The notes: generated by a model from the sequence alone, not told the origin. A stretch of 64,000 nt of DNA from Pigmentiphaga kullae (GCF_004216695.1 NZ_SGXC01000001.1:124001-188000); one strand, 5' to 3'; positions 49,128 to 58,050 are shown, counted from the stretch's first letter. Made by a program: numbers and translations.

Positions 49128-50345
49128 TCAGGCCCGCCGGTGGGCGGCCGCGGGCAGCCGCCGCACCCAGAACGCATACAGGGACAGGGCCGACAGCGTG
49201 CACACGGCCATGATGCCGGTGATGGCCCGCGCGCTGTGGCCGTCGTACAGCATGGTCACCAGCGATCCCGACAGCGCACCCACCGCCATCATCACGCAGC
49301 TGACCACGGCCGAGGCCACGCCCGCCACCTCGGGCAGCGGTTCCACCGCCGCGTGCGAGGCGTTCGGCGCGATCATGCCGAACGAGAAAGTGTTCAGCAT
49401 CAGCAGCGGCACCAGCGACCACGCCGACAGGGCATCGGCGAACCCCAGCACCGCCAGCAGCACGCTGGTCGAGCTCGACAGGATCAGTCCGGTCCACAGG
49501 AGCTTGTGGGGCGCGATGCCGCGCGCGTTCAGGCGGCCGTTGATGAGCGAGGCCGCCATGATGCCGAATGCCGTCATCGCGAACACGGCACCGAAGGCCT
49601 GCGGCGACATGCCCAGCAGCTGCATCATCAAGAGCGGCGATCCGGTGATGTAGGCGAACTGGCAGCCGAAGGTCAGCGCGTTGACCAGGGTGTTGCCCAG
49701 CAGGACGGGATTGCTCAGCACCCGCGCGTAGGTGCGCAGCAGCGCGCCCACCGAGATGCGCACGGGCGCGGCATCCGCCGGCCGGGTCTCGGCCATGCCC
49801 AGGTACACCGCCAGGGTCGTCGCCACGCCCGCCAGGGCCATCACCCCGTAGATCGAGCGCCAGCCGGCGAAGTACATGACCCAGCTGCCCAGCGTGGGCG
49901 CGATCATCGGCGCGACGATGCGCATGCTGGCGACATACGACAGGCGGGCGCGCGCGATGTGGCCCTGGAACAGGTCGCGCACGATGGTCAGCGACATGAC
50001 CGAGCCGGCGCCCGCCCCCACCCCTTGCAGCACCCGGAAGACCAGCAGCGAAGCCAGGCTGGGCGCCAGTGCGCACGCCGCGCTGGCCAGCGAGAACAGC
50101 ACCCCGCCGAACAGTACGATGGGGCGGCGGCCGTAGCGGTCGGCCAGGGGGCCGTAGGCCAGCGGCGCGATGGCGAAGCCGGCCAGGAACAGGCTAAGGG
50201 TCAGGGCGGCGCTGGAGGGAGGAACGTGCAGGTCCAGGCCGATGGCGGCCAGGGCGGGCAGCGCCATGTCGGTGGAGAGCGCCGGCAGCGCGGACAATGA
50301 GGCCAGAAGCAGAACGAATGCCGCGGAGTCGGGACGTATGCGCAT
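49128..50345 (-). CDS. Bcr/CflA-family drug-resistance MFS transporter
   Basis: A 405-residue 12-helix major facilitator of the drug:H+ antiporter-1 group. The first loop carries GPLADRYGRRPIV (motif A). ALSTDMALPALAAIGLDL in helix 1 and RVLQGVGAGAGSVMSLTIVRD in helix 4 (motif B and C region) are typical of Bcr/CflA pumps such as those exporting bicyclomycin or chloramphenicol. It is transcribed leftward downstream of the TonB receptor, from which a hairpin separates it. The substrate is unknown. Confidence 0.9.
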   Translation of the reverse strand: MRIRPDSAAFVLLLASLSALPALSTDMALPALAAIGLDLHVPPSSAALTLSLFLAGFAIAPLAYGPLADRYGRRPIVLFGGVLFSLASAACALAPSLASLLVFRVLQGVGAGAGSVMSLTIVRDLFQGHIARARLSYVASMRIVAPMIAPTLGSWVMYFAGWRSIYGVMALAGVATTLAVYLGMAETRPADAAPVRISVGALLRTYARVLSNPVLLGNTLVNALTFGCQFAYITGSPLLMMQLLGMSPQAFGAVFAMTAFGIMAASLINGRLNARGIAPHKLLWTGLILSSSTSVLLAVLGFADALSAWSLVPLLMLNTFSFGMIAPNASHAAVEPLPEVAGVASAVVSCVMMAVGALSGSLVTMLYDGHSARAITGIMAVCTLSALSLYAFWVRRLPAAAHRRA

Positions 50346-50378
50346 GGCCGGCAGTTTACCGCCTTTGCCCCGGCCGGC

Positions 50379-50399
50379 CCGGCCCCCGGTCGGGGCCGG
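50379..50399 (-). terminator. Hairpin after the TonB-dependent receptor gene
   Basis: CCGGCCCC-CGGTC-GGGGCCGG has a perfect 8-bp stem and lies 13 bp past the receptor stop on the minus strand. The sequence beyond it is G+C-rich with no U-tract. It separates the receptor from the efflux gene and probably ends or attenuates the receptor transcript. Confidence 0.5.
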
Positions 50400-50412
50400 A
50401 CCACGGGCCGCG

Positions 50413-52629
50413 TCAGAACGTGATGTTGGCGGCCAGCCAGAACGTGCGGCCCGGCTGGATGGTGCCCCGGGTCGATTGCGAGGAATGGATGTACTCGTTC
50501 AGGTACACCGTGTCGCCCGCGCCGTTCACGTAGGACTTGAACTTCATGAAGTCCTTGTCCAGCAGGTTGTAGACCGTGCCGGTCAGGGTCACCGTCTTCG
50601 AGACCTTGTAGGACCCGCCCAGGTGCAGCAGCGAATAGGCCTTCAGGTCGCCCACCGCCTGCTGGGCCCGCAGGTTGTCGCCGGTAAGCGCGGCCGGATC
50701 GCCGTCGAAACGGCGGCTCTTGCCGCGGAATTCGGCGCGCAGCCACATGGCGAACTTGTCGGTGGCCTGCCAGCGCAGGTTGGCGTTGGCCATGTGCTTG
50801 GGCGTGTCGGCCAGCTTGCCGCCGTAGACGCCGCCGTTCTTCACCTCGCTGTCGGTGAAGGTGTAGTTCAGCCCCAGCGTCCAGCGCGGAGCCAGCGGCA
50901 CGCGGGTGCCCAGCTCCAGGCCGCGCGTGGTGGCCTGCTCCAGGTTGACCTGCTGGCCGAACTCCGCCTGGGTGGGCAGCGCGCCGATCGAGATGCAGCC
51001 CGGCTGGTTGGGGTTGGCCGCGTAGTCGCAGTTGGGAATGCCGTTGGCCGCGGCGGAGATCTTGTCCTTGAAGCGGTTGTGGAACAGCGTCGCGTTGGCG
51101 GTCAGGCCGGCCAGGTTGTCGTAGTTGACGCCGACTTCCGTGCTGGTGCTGACCTCGGGCTTGAGGTTGGGGTTGCCGATGGTAAGCGTGCGGCCCTGGC
51201 CGCTGATGCCGTTGATGCCGTCGTGCAACTGGTTCAGGCGCGGCGTGCGATAGCCGCGGCTGACGCCGCCCTTGACCGTCCAGTTGGGGGTGGTGTTCCA
51301 CACCAGGTAGCCGCGCGGGCTGAAATGGCCGCCGAAGGCATCGTGGTGGTCGTAGCGCACGCCGGTGGTCAGGGCCAGGTCCTCGCGCAGGCGCCATTCG
51401 TCTTCGGCGAACAGCGACTTGGTGGCCTGCTTGTAGCGCTTGGTGGCCAGGCCGTCCGTCATCTCGGCATCCCAGTACTGGCCGCCCACGGTCAGCATGT
51501 GCGCATCGCCGATGGCCTTGACCAGCTTGGTGTCGAGCACGACGTTGGTGGTTTCCAGCTTGCGGGGCGCGCCCGGCACCAGCACCGCCGCCAGCGGCGA
51601 ATTGGCCGCGATGTTGGGCACGGTACGGCCCAGCGTCTCGGTATTGTTGTACATCAGGCTCGACTGCACGGTGCCGAACTCGAACCGGCTGGTGTGGCCC
51701 ACGGCCACCTGGTCGCGGTTGAAGCGCAGGTCGCGGCCGTAGCCGTTGTAGGTGTTGGTGGACGGATCGTCCAGCGTGCCGAGCTGGCTTTCGTCGTTGT
51801 TGTACCACTGGCGCGAACGGTCGACGTCCAGCCAGAAATCGTGCTGCTTGTTCGGCGTCAGCGTGAGTTTGGCGCCGGCCGTGTAGATACGCGACTCCAC
51901 CGGCGCCGGGCCGCGCTTGCTGATGCTGCCCGTGCCTTCGGGCAGGTCGATGTCGGTCGCGCCGCGGTTGAAGATGCTGCCGCGCACGGCCAGGCCCAGC
52001 ATTTCAGGCACCAGGGGACCGCTTACGTAGAAATTCGCGTTGGAGGTGTCGCCGAAGTCGCTGTTCTGCGGGATGCCTTTGTCGAAAGTGACCGAGCCGC
52101 CCCAGGCCGTGGCGACCTTCTTGGTGATGATGTTGACCACCCCGCCCATGGCGTCCGAGCCGTAGAGCGTGGACATGGGCCCGCGGATGACCTCGATGCG
52201 CTCGATGGCCGAGAGCGGCGGCATGAAGCTGGTGCTGGTCTCGCCGAAGCCGTTGGGCGTCACGTCGCCGGCGGCATTCTGGCGCCGGCCGTCGATCAGG
52301 ATCAGCGTGTATTCGCTGGGCAGGCCGCGGATGCTGATGTTCAGGCCGCCGGTCTTGCCGGTATTGCCGCGCACGTCCACCCCCTCGACCTCGCTCAAGG
52401 CCTCCGCCAGGTTGTTGTAGCGCTTCTCCTGCAGGGCTTCCTGCCCGATCACGGTGATGCTGGCGGGAGCGTTCTTGAGTTCCTGTTCGTATCCCGTCGC
52501 CGTCACGACGATGGGCGCGAGTTCGGTCGTGGGTTCCTGAGCCAGGACCTTGCCGGAGGCGAGCGCGGCAAGGACGGCAAGATGGGACGTGGACAACAGG
52601 AAAGGAACGCCCCGGTTGGCTAAAGCCAT
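50413..52629 (-). CDS. TonB-dependent receptor, ferric-enterobactin/colicin type
   Basis: A 738-residue outer-membrane receptor with a signal peptide ending KVLAQ. The TonB-box region is ELAPIVVTATG. The plug has NISIRGLPSEYTLILIDG and IERIEVIRGPMSTLYGSDA. The barrel ends FWLAANITF. It lacks an STN domain, so it does not signal. The style is that of FepA/IrgA/BfeA-like catecholate receptors. The start at 52629 follows TGGAGA. A Fur-box-like sequence lies about 100 bp upstream, so it is predicted to be iron-repressed. An alternative ligand such as haem or colicin-type compounds cannot be excluded. Confidence 0.9.
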   Translation of the reverse strand: MALANRGVPFLLSTSHLAVLAALASGKVLAQEPTTELAPIVVTATGYEQELKNAPASITVIGQEALQEKRYNNLAEALSEVEGVDVRGNTGKTGGLNISIRGLPSEYTLILIDGRRQNAAGDVTPNGFGETSTSFMPPLSAIERIEVIRGPMSTLYGSDAMGGVVNIITKKVATAWGGSVTFDKGIPQNSDFGDTSNANFYVSGPLVPEMLGLAVRGSIFNRGATDIDLPEGTGSISKRGPAPVESRIYTAGAKLTLTPNKQHDFWLDVDRSRQWYNNDESQLGTLDDPSTNTYNGYGRDLRFNRDQVAVGHTSRFEFGTVQSSLMYNNTETLGRTVPNIAANSPLAAVLVPGAPRKLETTNVVLDTKLVKAIGDAHMLTVGGQYWDAEMTDGLATKRYKQATKSLFAEDEWRLREDLALTTGVRYDHHDAFGGHFSPRGYLVWNTTPNWTVKGGVSRGYRTPRLNQLHDGINGISGQGRTLTIGNPNLKPEVSTSTEVGVNYDNLAGLTANATLFHNRFKDKISAAANGIPNCDYAANPNQPGCISIGALPTQAEFGQQVNLEQATTRGLELGTRVPLAPRWTLGLNYTFTDSEVKNGGVYGGKLADTPKHMANANLRWQATDKFAMWLRAEFRGKSRRFDGDPAALTGDNLRAQQAVGDLKAYSLLHLGGSYKVSKTVTLTGTVYNLLDKDFMKFKSYVNGAGDTVYLNEYIHSSQSTRGTIQPGRTFWLAANITF

Positions 52630-52731
52630 TCTTGAAATTCTCCAGGTGAAGGGGAATCCGCCCGGGCGCCGCAGAACGCCTTGGACGAACCTGACAAAAA
52701 ACTGACTTACAACAAGCTGAAACACACGAAT

Positions 52732-52750
52732 AGTAATCATTCTTATCATC
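52732..52750 (-). promoter_or_regulatory. Fur box of the TonB-dependent receptor gene
   Basis: GATGATAAGAATGATTACT on the minus strand matches 13 of 19 positions of the Fur consensus, about 100 bp upstream of the receptor start. It lies in an A+T-rich patch that also contains likely promoter elements. Confidence 0.65.
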
Positions 52751-52793
52751 ATTTGTCGAATCGAGGCCCCGCCTCGTTTCTGGGCACTTTCGT

Positions 52794-52819
52794 GGTGCAT
52801 TGCACAAGATTGGGGTGCG
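52794..52819 (+). promoter_or_regulatory. NtrC-like half-sites upstream of the nrt/nas operon
   Basis: GGTGCA (52794), TGCACA (52801) and GGTGCG (52814) resemble NtrC half-sites (consensus TGCACC-N5-GGTGCA), although the spacing is 7 rather than 5 bp. They would lie about 66-91 bp upstream of the predicted sigma-54 start, an enhancer-like distance. Confidence 0.45.
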
Positions 52820-52859
52820 CAAGCGGCGCCATTCCCGCGTTTCCCTGCCATGTGGCCGG

Positions 52860-52876
52860 TGGCACGCCTATTGCTT
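52860..52876 (+). promoter_or_regulatory. Sigma-54 promoter of the nrtABC-nasTS operon
   Basis: TGGCACGCCTATTGCTT matches the -24/-12 consensus TGGCACG-N4-TTGCW at every defined position, with GG at 52861-52862 and GC at 52873-52874. Transcription is predicted from about 52885, immediately before the first leader hairpin. Confidence 0.85.
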
Positions 52877-52887
52877 GATGGAAATGC

Positions 52888-52981
52888 CGGCCAATGAGGG
52901 CCGACAGACAACTCAGCGGTAGGAACAACGGCGTTCCGCGGCGACCAGGCACGGCCTTGTTCGCGCGGAACGCTTTTTTTT
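52888..52981 (+). promoter_or_regulatory. ANTAR-type antitermination leader (NasT target)
   Basis: The first hairpin is CGGCC-AATGAG-GGCCG (52888-52903). The second is GGAAC-AACGGC-GTTCC (52922-52937). Both have 6-base loops with A at position 1 and G at position 4, the known ANTAR-protein recognition feature. The terminator stem GCGTTCCGCG (52931-52940) with CGCGGAACGC (52964-52973) is a perfect 10 bp followed by eight Ts (52974-52981). It shares bases 52931-52937 with the second hairpin, so the two are mutually exclusive. Binding of the ANTAR protein NasT, encoded in this operon, would favour read-through. It lies just before the nitrate-binding protein gene. Confidence 0.85.
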
Positions 52982-52995
52982 GCCTGGAGCGCCGG

Positions 52996-54276
52996 ATGAA
53001 ACCCACCCCTACGCATGACTCTTCCCCCGTAGCCGCCACGCCCGACGGCGGGCGGCGCAGGCTGCTGGCCGCCGGTGCCGCCACGGGCCTCATGAGCCTG
53101 GTCGATCCGCTGGTACGCGCCGGCGCCTGGGCGGCGGGCTCGGACGCCCCCGAGAAGGCCGAGGTCAAGATCGGCTTCATCCCGCTGACCGACTGCGCCT
53201 CGGTGGTGATGGCGTCGACGCTGGGCCTGGACAAGAAGTACGGCGTGAAGATCACGCCGGTGAAGGAAGCATCGTGGCCCGGCGTGCGGGACAAGCTGGT
53301 CAACGGCGAACTGGACCTGGCCCACGTGCTGTACGGCCTGATCTACGGCGTGCAGCTGGGCATAGGCGGCCCGCGCAAGGACATGGCCGTGCTCATGAAC
53401 CTGAACAACAACGGCCAGGCCATCACCATTTCGAACAAGCTGCGGGACAAGGGCGCCCGCGACGGCGCCTCGCTGGCAAAGCTGATGAAGAGCGAGAAGG
53501 CCGAATACACCTTCGCCCAGACCTTCCCCACCGGCACCCACGCGATGTGGATCTATTACTGGCTGGCCACCTACGGCATCAACCCCATGCGCGACGCCAA
53601 GGTGATCACGGTGCCCCCGCCGCAGATGGTTGCGAACATGCGGGTGGGCAACATGGATGGCTTCTGCGTGGGCGAGCCCTGGAACGCGCGGGCCATCATC
53701 GACAAGATCGGATTCACCGCCACCACCACGCAAGGGATCTGGACCGACCATCCCGAGAAGGTCCTGGGCACGACCGCGGAGTTCGTGCAGTGCTATCCGA
53801 ATACCGCGCGGGCCGTGACGGCGGCGGTGCTGGAGGCGGGCAAGTTCATCGACGCCTCGGCCTCCAACCGCCGCAAGACGGCCGAGACCATCGCCGCCAA
53901 ATCCTATGTGAACACCGACATGGACGTGATCCTGGACCGCATGCTGGGCCGCTATTCGGACGGCCTGGGCAAGACCTGGGACGACCCCGACGCGATGAAA
54001 TTCTTCAACGACGGCGCCGCCAACTTCCCCTATCTGTCGGACGGCATGTGGTTCCTGACGCAGCACAAGCGCTGGGGCCTGCTCAAGAGCCATCCCGACT
54101 ATCTGGCGACGGCGCGGCAGGTCAATCGCATCGACGTCTACAAGCAGGCGGCGAGCGCGGCCGGCGTCTCGCTGCCCAAGTCCGAGATGCGTTCGTCCAA
54201 GCTCGTCGACGGAATCGTCTGGGACGGCAAGAATCCCGCCGCCTATGCCGACGGCTTCAAGATCAACGCGGCCTGA
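52996..54276 (+). CDS. nrtA: Nitrate/nitrite ABC transporter substrate-binding protein
   Basis: A 426-residue periplasmic protein of the NrtA/NasF family. A Tat-type signal is in GGRRRLLAAGAATGLMSLVD. The mature part has VKIGFIPLTDCASVVMA, LNGQ-type FQT segments such as FAQTFPTGTHAMWIYYW, and VGEPWNARAI. It captures nitrate for the permease and ATPase encoded next. It is closely similar in layout to the cytoplasmic NasS-like protein four genes downstream. The start at 52996 follows TGGAG directly after the leader terminator. Binding of nitrate versus nitrite or cyanate is not distinguishable here, but the nas context favours nitrate. Confidence 0.9.
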   Translation: MKPTPTHDSSPVAATPDGGRRRLLAAGAATGLMSLVDPLVRAGAWAAGSDAPEKAEVKIGFIPLTDCASVVMASTLGLDKKYGVKITPVKEASWPGVRDKLVNGELDLAHVLYGLIYGVQLGIGGPRKDMAVLMNLNNNGQAITISNKLRDKGARDGASLAKLMKSEKAEYTFAQTFPTGTHAMWIYYWLATYGINPMRDAKVITVPPPQMVANMRVGNMDGFCVGEPWNARAIIDKIGFTATTTQGIWTDHPEKVLGTTAEFVQCYPNTARAVTAAVLEAGKFIDASASNRRKTAETIAAKSYVNTDMDVILDRMLGRYSDGLGKTWDDPDAMKFFNDGAANFPYLSDGMWFLTQHKRWGLLKSHPDYLATARQVNRIDVYKQAASAAGVSLPKSEMRSSKLVDGIVWDGKNPAAYADGFKINAA

Positions 54277-54298
54277 GCGCCGCCCCGGGAGCCCCGCC

Positions 54299-55219
54299 AT
54301 GACCGCCACGGTCCGTACCCTTTCCGCCGGCCCCGCCGCCGCCCCGCCCGTCGCCGAGGTCATCGACCTGCATGCGGCGTCGCCTTCGCCGCCGGCCGCC
54401 GCGGCGCCGTCCCGCCTCCCCCTGCTCGCCCGCGTCGACTGGCGCGGCGTCTGGGAAACCTTGGTCAAGACCGTGGCCGGCCCCTGCCTGGGCTTTGCCC
54501 TGCTGATCCTGGGCTGGCAACTGGTGTCCAACGCGATCCCCGAGATCCCCTCCCCCGCCGTGACGGGCAAGGCGGCCCTGGCGCTGTTCGCCGATCCTTT
54601 CTACGACAACGGCCCGAACGACCAGGGCATAGGCTGGAACCTGCTGTCGTCGCTGCGGCGCGTGGCCATCGGCTTCGGCCTGGCGGCGCTGGTGGGCATT
54701 CCGGCCGGCTTCGTCATCGGCCGCTTCGCCGCGGTCAGCGCGGTGGTCTCGCCCCTTATCAGCCTGCTGCGCCCGGTCTCGCCGCTGGCCTGGCTGCCGC
54801 TGGGCCTGCTGCTGTTCAAGGCGGCCAACCTGGCCGCCATCTGGGCCATCTTCATCTGCTCCATCTGGCCGATGATCATCAACACCGCCGTCGGCGTGAC
54901 GCGCGTGCCGCAGGACTACATGAACGTGGCGCGGGTGCTGAAGCTGTCGGAATGGAAGGTGATGACGCGCGTGCTGCTTCCGGCCGTTCTGCCCTATATG
55001 CTGACCGGCGTGCGGCTGTCCATCAGCACCGCCTGGCTGGTGATCGTGGCGGCGGAAATGCTGACCGGCGGCGTGGGCATCGGCTTCTGGCTGTGGGACG
55101 AATGGAACAACCTCAAGGTCGAGCACATCGTGATCGCCATCTTCGTGATCGGCATCGTCGGCCTGGTGCTGGAGGTCCTGCTGACGCAATTGGTCAAGCG
55201 CTTCACCTACGCCGACTGA
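54299..55219 (+). CDS. nrtB: Nitrate ABC transporter permease
   Basis: A 306-residue inner-membrane permease with about six transmembrane helices and the binding-protein-dependent EAA-like loop ([19 protein letters not shown]). A long low-complexity N-terminal extension (about 40 residues rich in Ala and Pro) precedes the first helix ([20 protein letters not shown]). It pairs with the binding protein (22 bp upstream) and ATPase (17 bp downstream) to import nitrate across the inner membrane. Confidence 0.92.
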   Translation: MTATVRTLSAGPAAAPPVAEVIDLHAASPSPPAAAAPSRLPLLARVDWRGVWETLVKTVAGPCLGFALLILGWQLVSNAIPEIPSPAVTGKAALALFADPFYDNGPNDQGIGWNLLSSLRRVAIGFGLAALVGIPAGFVIGRFAAVSAVVSPLISLLRPVSPLAWLPLGLLLFKAANLAAIWAIFICSIWPMIINTAVGVTRVPQDYMNVARVLKLSEWKVMTRVLLPAVLPYMLTGVRLSISTAWLVIVAAEMLTGGVGIGFWLWDEWNNLKVEHIVIAIFVIGIVGLVLEVLLTQLVKRFTYAD

Positions 55220-55236
55220 CATCTCAAGGAATCGCC

Positions 55237-56037
55237 ATGGACAAGTTCCTCAGCATCGAAAACGTGGGCCAGGTCTTCAAGACGCGCAAGGGCAGCTTCG
55301 TGGCCCTGCGCGACATCGACCTGACCGTCGCCAAGGGCGAATTCATTTCCCTGATCGGCCACTCGGGCTGCGGCAAGTCGACGCTGCTCAATCTCGTAGC
55401 GGGGCTGACGCGGCCGACCTCCGGCGCGCTGATCTGCGCCGGACGGGAGATCGACGGCCCGGGTCCCGAGCGCGCGGTGGTGTTCCAGAACCACTCCCTG
55501 CTGCCGTGGCTGAGTTGCTACAAGAACATTCACCTGGGCGTGGAACGGGTGTTCGGCGCCACCGAAAGCAAGGCCCGGCTGCGCGAGCGCACGCTGGCCG
55601 CGCTGCAACTGGTAGGCCTGGCCCATGCCGAGCACAAGCTGCCGCACGAGATATCGGGCGGCATGAAGCAGCGCGTGGGCATCGCCCGCGCGCTGGCGAT
55701 CGAGCCCGACGTGCTGCTGATGGACGAACCCTTCGGCGCGCTGGACGCGCTGACCCGCGCGCACCTGCAGGACGAGCTGCTGGAGATCGTGGCCAAGACC
55801 GGCAGTACGGTGATCATGGTCACCCACGACGTGGACGAAGCGGTGCTGCTGTCGGACCGGATCGTGATGCTGACCAACGGCCCGGCCGCCACCATAGGCG
55901 AGATCCTGGACGTGCGCCTGCCGCGGCCGCGCAGCCGGATCGAGCTGGCCGACGACGAGCGCTACCATGCCTGCCGCACGGCCGTCATCGATTTCCTGTA
56001 CCGTAAACAGAGCCATCCCGCGCGCGAGGCGGCCTGA
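55237..56037 (+). CDS. nrtD: Nitrate ABC transporter ATP-binding protein
   Basis: A 266-residue ABC ATPase. Walker A is GHSGCGKST, the Q-loop [11 protein letters not shown], the signature [14 protein letters not shown] and Walker [16 protein letters not shown], with the H-loop [14 protein letters not shown]. It powers the nrtB permease. Unlike cyanobacterial NrtC it carries no fused binding-protein domain. The downstream NasT gene starts 9 bp later, so regulation and transport are cotranscribed. Confidence 0.93.
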   Translation: MDKFLSIENVGQVFKTRKGSFVALRDIDLTVAKGEFISLIGHSGCGKSTLLNLVAGLTRPTSGALICAGREIDGPGPERAVVFQNHSLLPWLSCYKNIHLGVERVFGATESKARLRERTLAALQLVGLAHAEHKLPHEISGGMKQRVGIARALAIEPDVLLMDEPFGALDALTRAHLQDELLEIVAKTGSTVIMVTHDVDEAVLLSDRIVMLTNGPAATIGEILDVRLPRPRSRIELADDERYHACRTAVIDFLYRKQSHPAREAA

Positions 56038-56046
56038 CCGTCTTCC

Positions 56047-56625
56047 ATGCCCCGAGTCCTGCTGGTCAACGATACCGACAAGCCCATCGCCGAACTGCGC
56101 GAGGCCTTGCAGCGGGCCGGCTACGAGATCCTGGCCGACGTCGCGCACGCCCGCGCGCTGCTGCACGCGGTCGAGACCCAGCGGCCGGACGTGATCCTGA
56201 TCGATACCGAATCGCCCACCCGCGATACGCTGGAACAACTGGCGGTCATGAATGCCGCGGCGCCCCGGCCGGTGGTCATGTTCTCGGACGCCGCCGACCA
56301 GTCCGTCATCCGGGCCGCGGTGCGCGCCGGCGTCACGACCTACGTGGTCGACGGCATGGCGCCCGCCAAGCTGGCGCCCATCCTGGAAGTGGCCTGTGCC
56401 CGCTTCGACGAGGAAGACAAGCTGCGGCGGCGCCTGGCCGAGGTCGAGCAGCAGCTGGCCGACCGCAAGGACATCGACCGCGCCAAGGGATGGCTGATGG
56501 ACAGGCACGGGCTGAGCGAAGCCGAGGCGTTCGAGCTGCTGCGCGGCCAGGCCATGAAACAAGGCGTCAGGCTGGGCGACGTCGCGCGGCAACTGCTGTC
56601 GATGCCGGGCCAGCCGGGCCCATGA
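56047..56625 (+). CDS. nasT: NasT-like ANTAR RNA-binding antiterminator
   Basis: A 192-residue response-regulator-like protein. The N-terminal receiver-like domain has the phospho-acceptor position Asp53 in VILIDTESPTRD. The C-terminal ANTAR domain covers about residues 125-185 (LAEVEQQLADRKDIDRAKGWL, HGLSEAEAFELLRGQAM). ANTAR domains bind paired hexaloop hairpins and prevent termination; NasT is normally held inactive by NasS until nitrate is present. Two matching leader RNAs lie in this window, upstream of this operon and of nirB. It precedes nasS with a 4-bp ATGA overlap. Confidence 0.93.
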   Translation: MPRVLLVNDTDKPIAELREALQRAGYEILADVAHARALLHAVETQRPDVILIDTESPTRDTLEQLAVMNAAAPRPVVMFSDAADQSVIRAAVRAGVTTYVVDGMAPAKLAPILEVACARFDEEDKLRRRLAEVEQQLADRKDIDRAKGWLMDRHGLSEAEAFELLRGQAMKQGVRLGDVARQLLSMPGQPGP

Positions 56626-57800
56626 ACGGAGATTCCCCGATGTCTTCCTCTCCTCCGACGCCGCTGGCGGGCCACGTGATCGCCGGGTCCGACGCACCCG
56701 AGAAGCCTCAGTTGCGCGTGGGCTTCATCGCGCTGACCGATTGCGCGCCGCTGGTCATCGCCGTGGCGCGGGGCTACGACCGCAAGTACGGGCTGGAGAT
56801 CGTCCTGCAACGGCAGCCTTCGTGGGCAGCGGTGCGCGACAGGCTGTTGTCGGGCGACCTGGATGCCTCGCACGCCCTGTACGGACTGGGATACGGCATC
56901 CAGCTGGGATTGGGCGGCCCGCAGCGCGACATGGCGATGCTGATGTCGCTGAACCAGGGCGGCCAGGCCATCACGCTGTCGCGCGCGCTGGCCTCCCGGG
57001 CACGCAACGGCGCGGCGCTGGCCCGACACATCCACGGATCGCCCGAACGCCCGACCTTCGCCCATACGTTTCCGACCGGCTCCCACGCCATGCTGCTGTA
57101 CTACTGGCTGGCCGCGCACGGCATCCATCCGCTGCATGACGTGCGCAGCACCGTCATCCCGCCGCCCCAGATGGCCGAGGCCCTGAGGCGCGGCGACGTG
57201 GACGGCTATTGCGTGGGCGAACCCTGGAACGCGCTGGCGCAGAGCGAGGGCCAGGGCATCACCGTCGCGCTGACTTCCGAAGTGTGGCCCAATCATCCCG
57301 AGAAGGTGCTGGCCTGCACCCGCGACTTCGCCGATCGCCATCCGAACACGGCGCGAGCCCTGATCATGGCGCTGCTGGAAGCCTGCCGCTACCTGGACGT
57401 ACCGGCCCACCGGGAGGAAGCGGCCTCGTGGCTGGCGCTGCCCGATTTCGTCGATGCGCCGCGCGACGTGATCGCCTCGCGCCTGCTGCCGGAGAAGGCC
57501 GCCGACGGCAGCGCACCGGGCATACGCTTCTTCGCCGACGGCGAGGCGAATTTTCCGTATCTGTCGGACGGCATGTGGATGGCCACTCAGTACCGGCGGT
57601 GGGGCATGCTGCGCGAGGACCCCGACTACCTGGGCATTGCGCAGTCCATCAACCGCCTGGACCTGTATCGCGAAGCCGCCGCGCAGCTGGGCGTGCCGGT
57701 ACCCGTCTCCACCATGCGCTCGAGCCGGCTCATCGACGGCCGGATCTGGGACGGCAGCCACGCCGCGGGCTACGCGCGCGGTTTCGATATCCAGGCCTGA
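56622..57800 (+). CDS. nasS: NasS-like cytoplasmic nitrate sensor
   Basis: A 392-residue protein homologous to the NrtA binding protein but without any signal peptide, so cytoplasmic. It shows LRVGFIALTDCAPLVIA, FAHTFPTGSHAMLLYYW and VGEPWNALAQ. In known NasS-NasT systems NasS binds NasT and releases it when nitrate or nitrite binds. The start may be 56622 (ATGA overlap with nasT) or 56640 (GGAGA eight bases upstream). In many organisms the order is nasS-nasT; here it is reversed. Having its target leader in front of its own operon makes the sensor pair autoregulated. Confidence 0.9.
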   Translation: MNGDSPMSSSPPTPLAGHVIAGSDAPEKPQLRVGFIALTDCAPLVIAVARGYDRKYGLEIVLQRQPSWAAVRDRLLSGDLDASHALYGLGYGIQLGLGGPQRDMAMLMSLNQGGQAITLSRALASRARNGAALARHIHGSPERPTFAHTFPTGSHAMLLYYWLAAHGIHPLHDVRSTVIPPPQMAEALRRGDVDGYCVGEPWNALAQSEGQGITVALTSEVWPNHPEKVLACTRDFADRHPNTARALIMALLEACRYLDVPAHREEAASWLALPDFVDAPRDVIASRLLPEKAADGSAPGIRFFADGEANFPYLSDGMWMATQYRRWGMLREDPDYLGIAQSINRLDLYREAAAQLGVPVPVSTMRSSRLIDGRIWDGSHAAGYARGFDIQA

Positions 57801-57858
57801 CGCCGCGCGCGGGGATCGGGCGCGGGCCGCCCCGCCGGGGTGCGCCTCGCGCCCGGAA

Positions 57859-57875
57859 TGCACAAGGCCGGTGCG
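57859..57875 (+). promoter_or_regulatory. NtrC-like enhancer upstream of nirB
   Basis: TGCACA-AGGCC-GGTGCG has the 17-bp spacing of the NtrC site (TGCACC-N5-GGTGCA) with one mismatch per half. It lies about 102-118 bp upstream of the predicted sigma-54 start, a typical enhancer distance. GGTGC-GCC-GCACC overlaps as a further dyad. Confidence 0.6.
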
Positions 57876-57951
57876 CCGCACCGGACCCGCTCCCCCCATC
57901 GACCCGGCCTCCCGCCCGCGCACAGCAGGCATCCCTGGTTTTCCGCCGGCC

Positions 57952-57968
57952 CGGCACGCCCCTTGCTT
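57952..57968 (+). promoter_or_regulatory. Sigma-54 promoter of the nirBD-nasA operon
   Basis: CGGCACGCCCCTTGCTT matches TGGCACG-N4-TTGCW with one mismatch at the first base. GG is at 57953-57954 and GC at 57965-57966, the required 12 bp apart. Transcription is predicted from about 57977, immediately upstream of the leader hairpins. Confidence 0.8.
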
Positions 57969-57980
57969 AGTACGGGATAC

Positions 57981-58050
57981 GGCCGCAGGCGCGGCCCGAA
58001 CCCGGACAACGGCGTCCCCTCGCAGCCCTGCTGCGGCGGGACGCCGTTGT
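57981..58050 (+). promoter_or_regulatory. Second ANTAR-type leader, upstream of nirB
   Basis: A first hairpin (GGCCGC-AGGC-GCGGCC, 57981-57996) is followed by GGAC-AACGGC-GTCC (58004-58017), whose loop is identical to that of the second hairpin in the nrt leader. A perfect 13-bp stem, ACAACGGCGTCCC (58006-58018) with GGGACGCCGTTGT (58038-58050), would absorb that hairpin, so they are mutually exclusive. No U-tract follows the long stem, and the first loop lacks A1, so this leader is less canonical than the first. It probably links nirB expression to NasT. Confidence 0.65.

Noticed and set aside
50413-54570. 1385-codon minus-strand frame extending the TonB receptor upstream
   Set aside because: Only 50413-52629 has receptor features; the extension crosses the Fur box, the sigma-54 promoter and the nrtA gene on the other strand.
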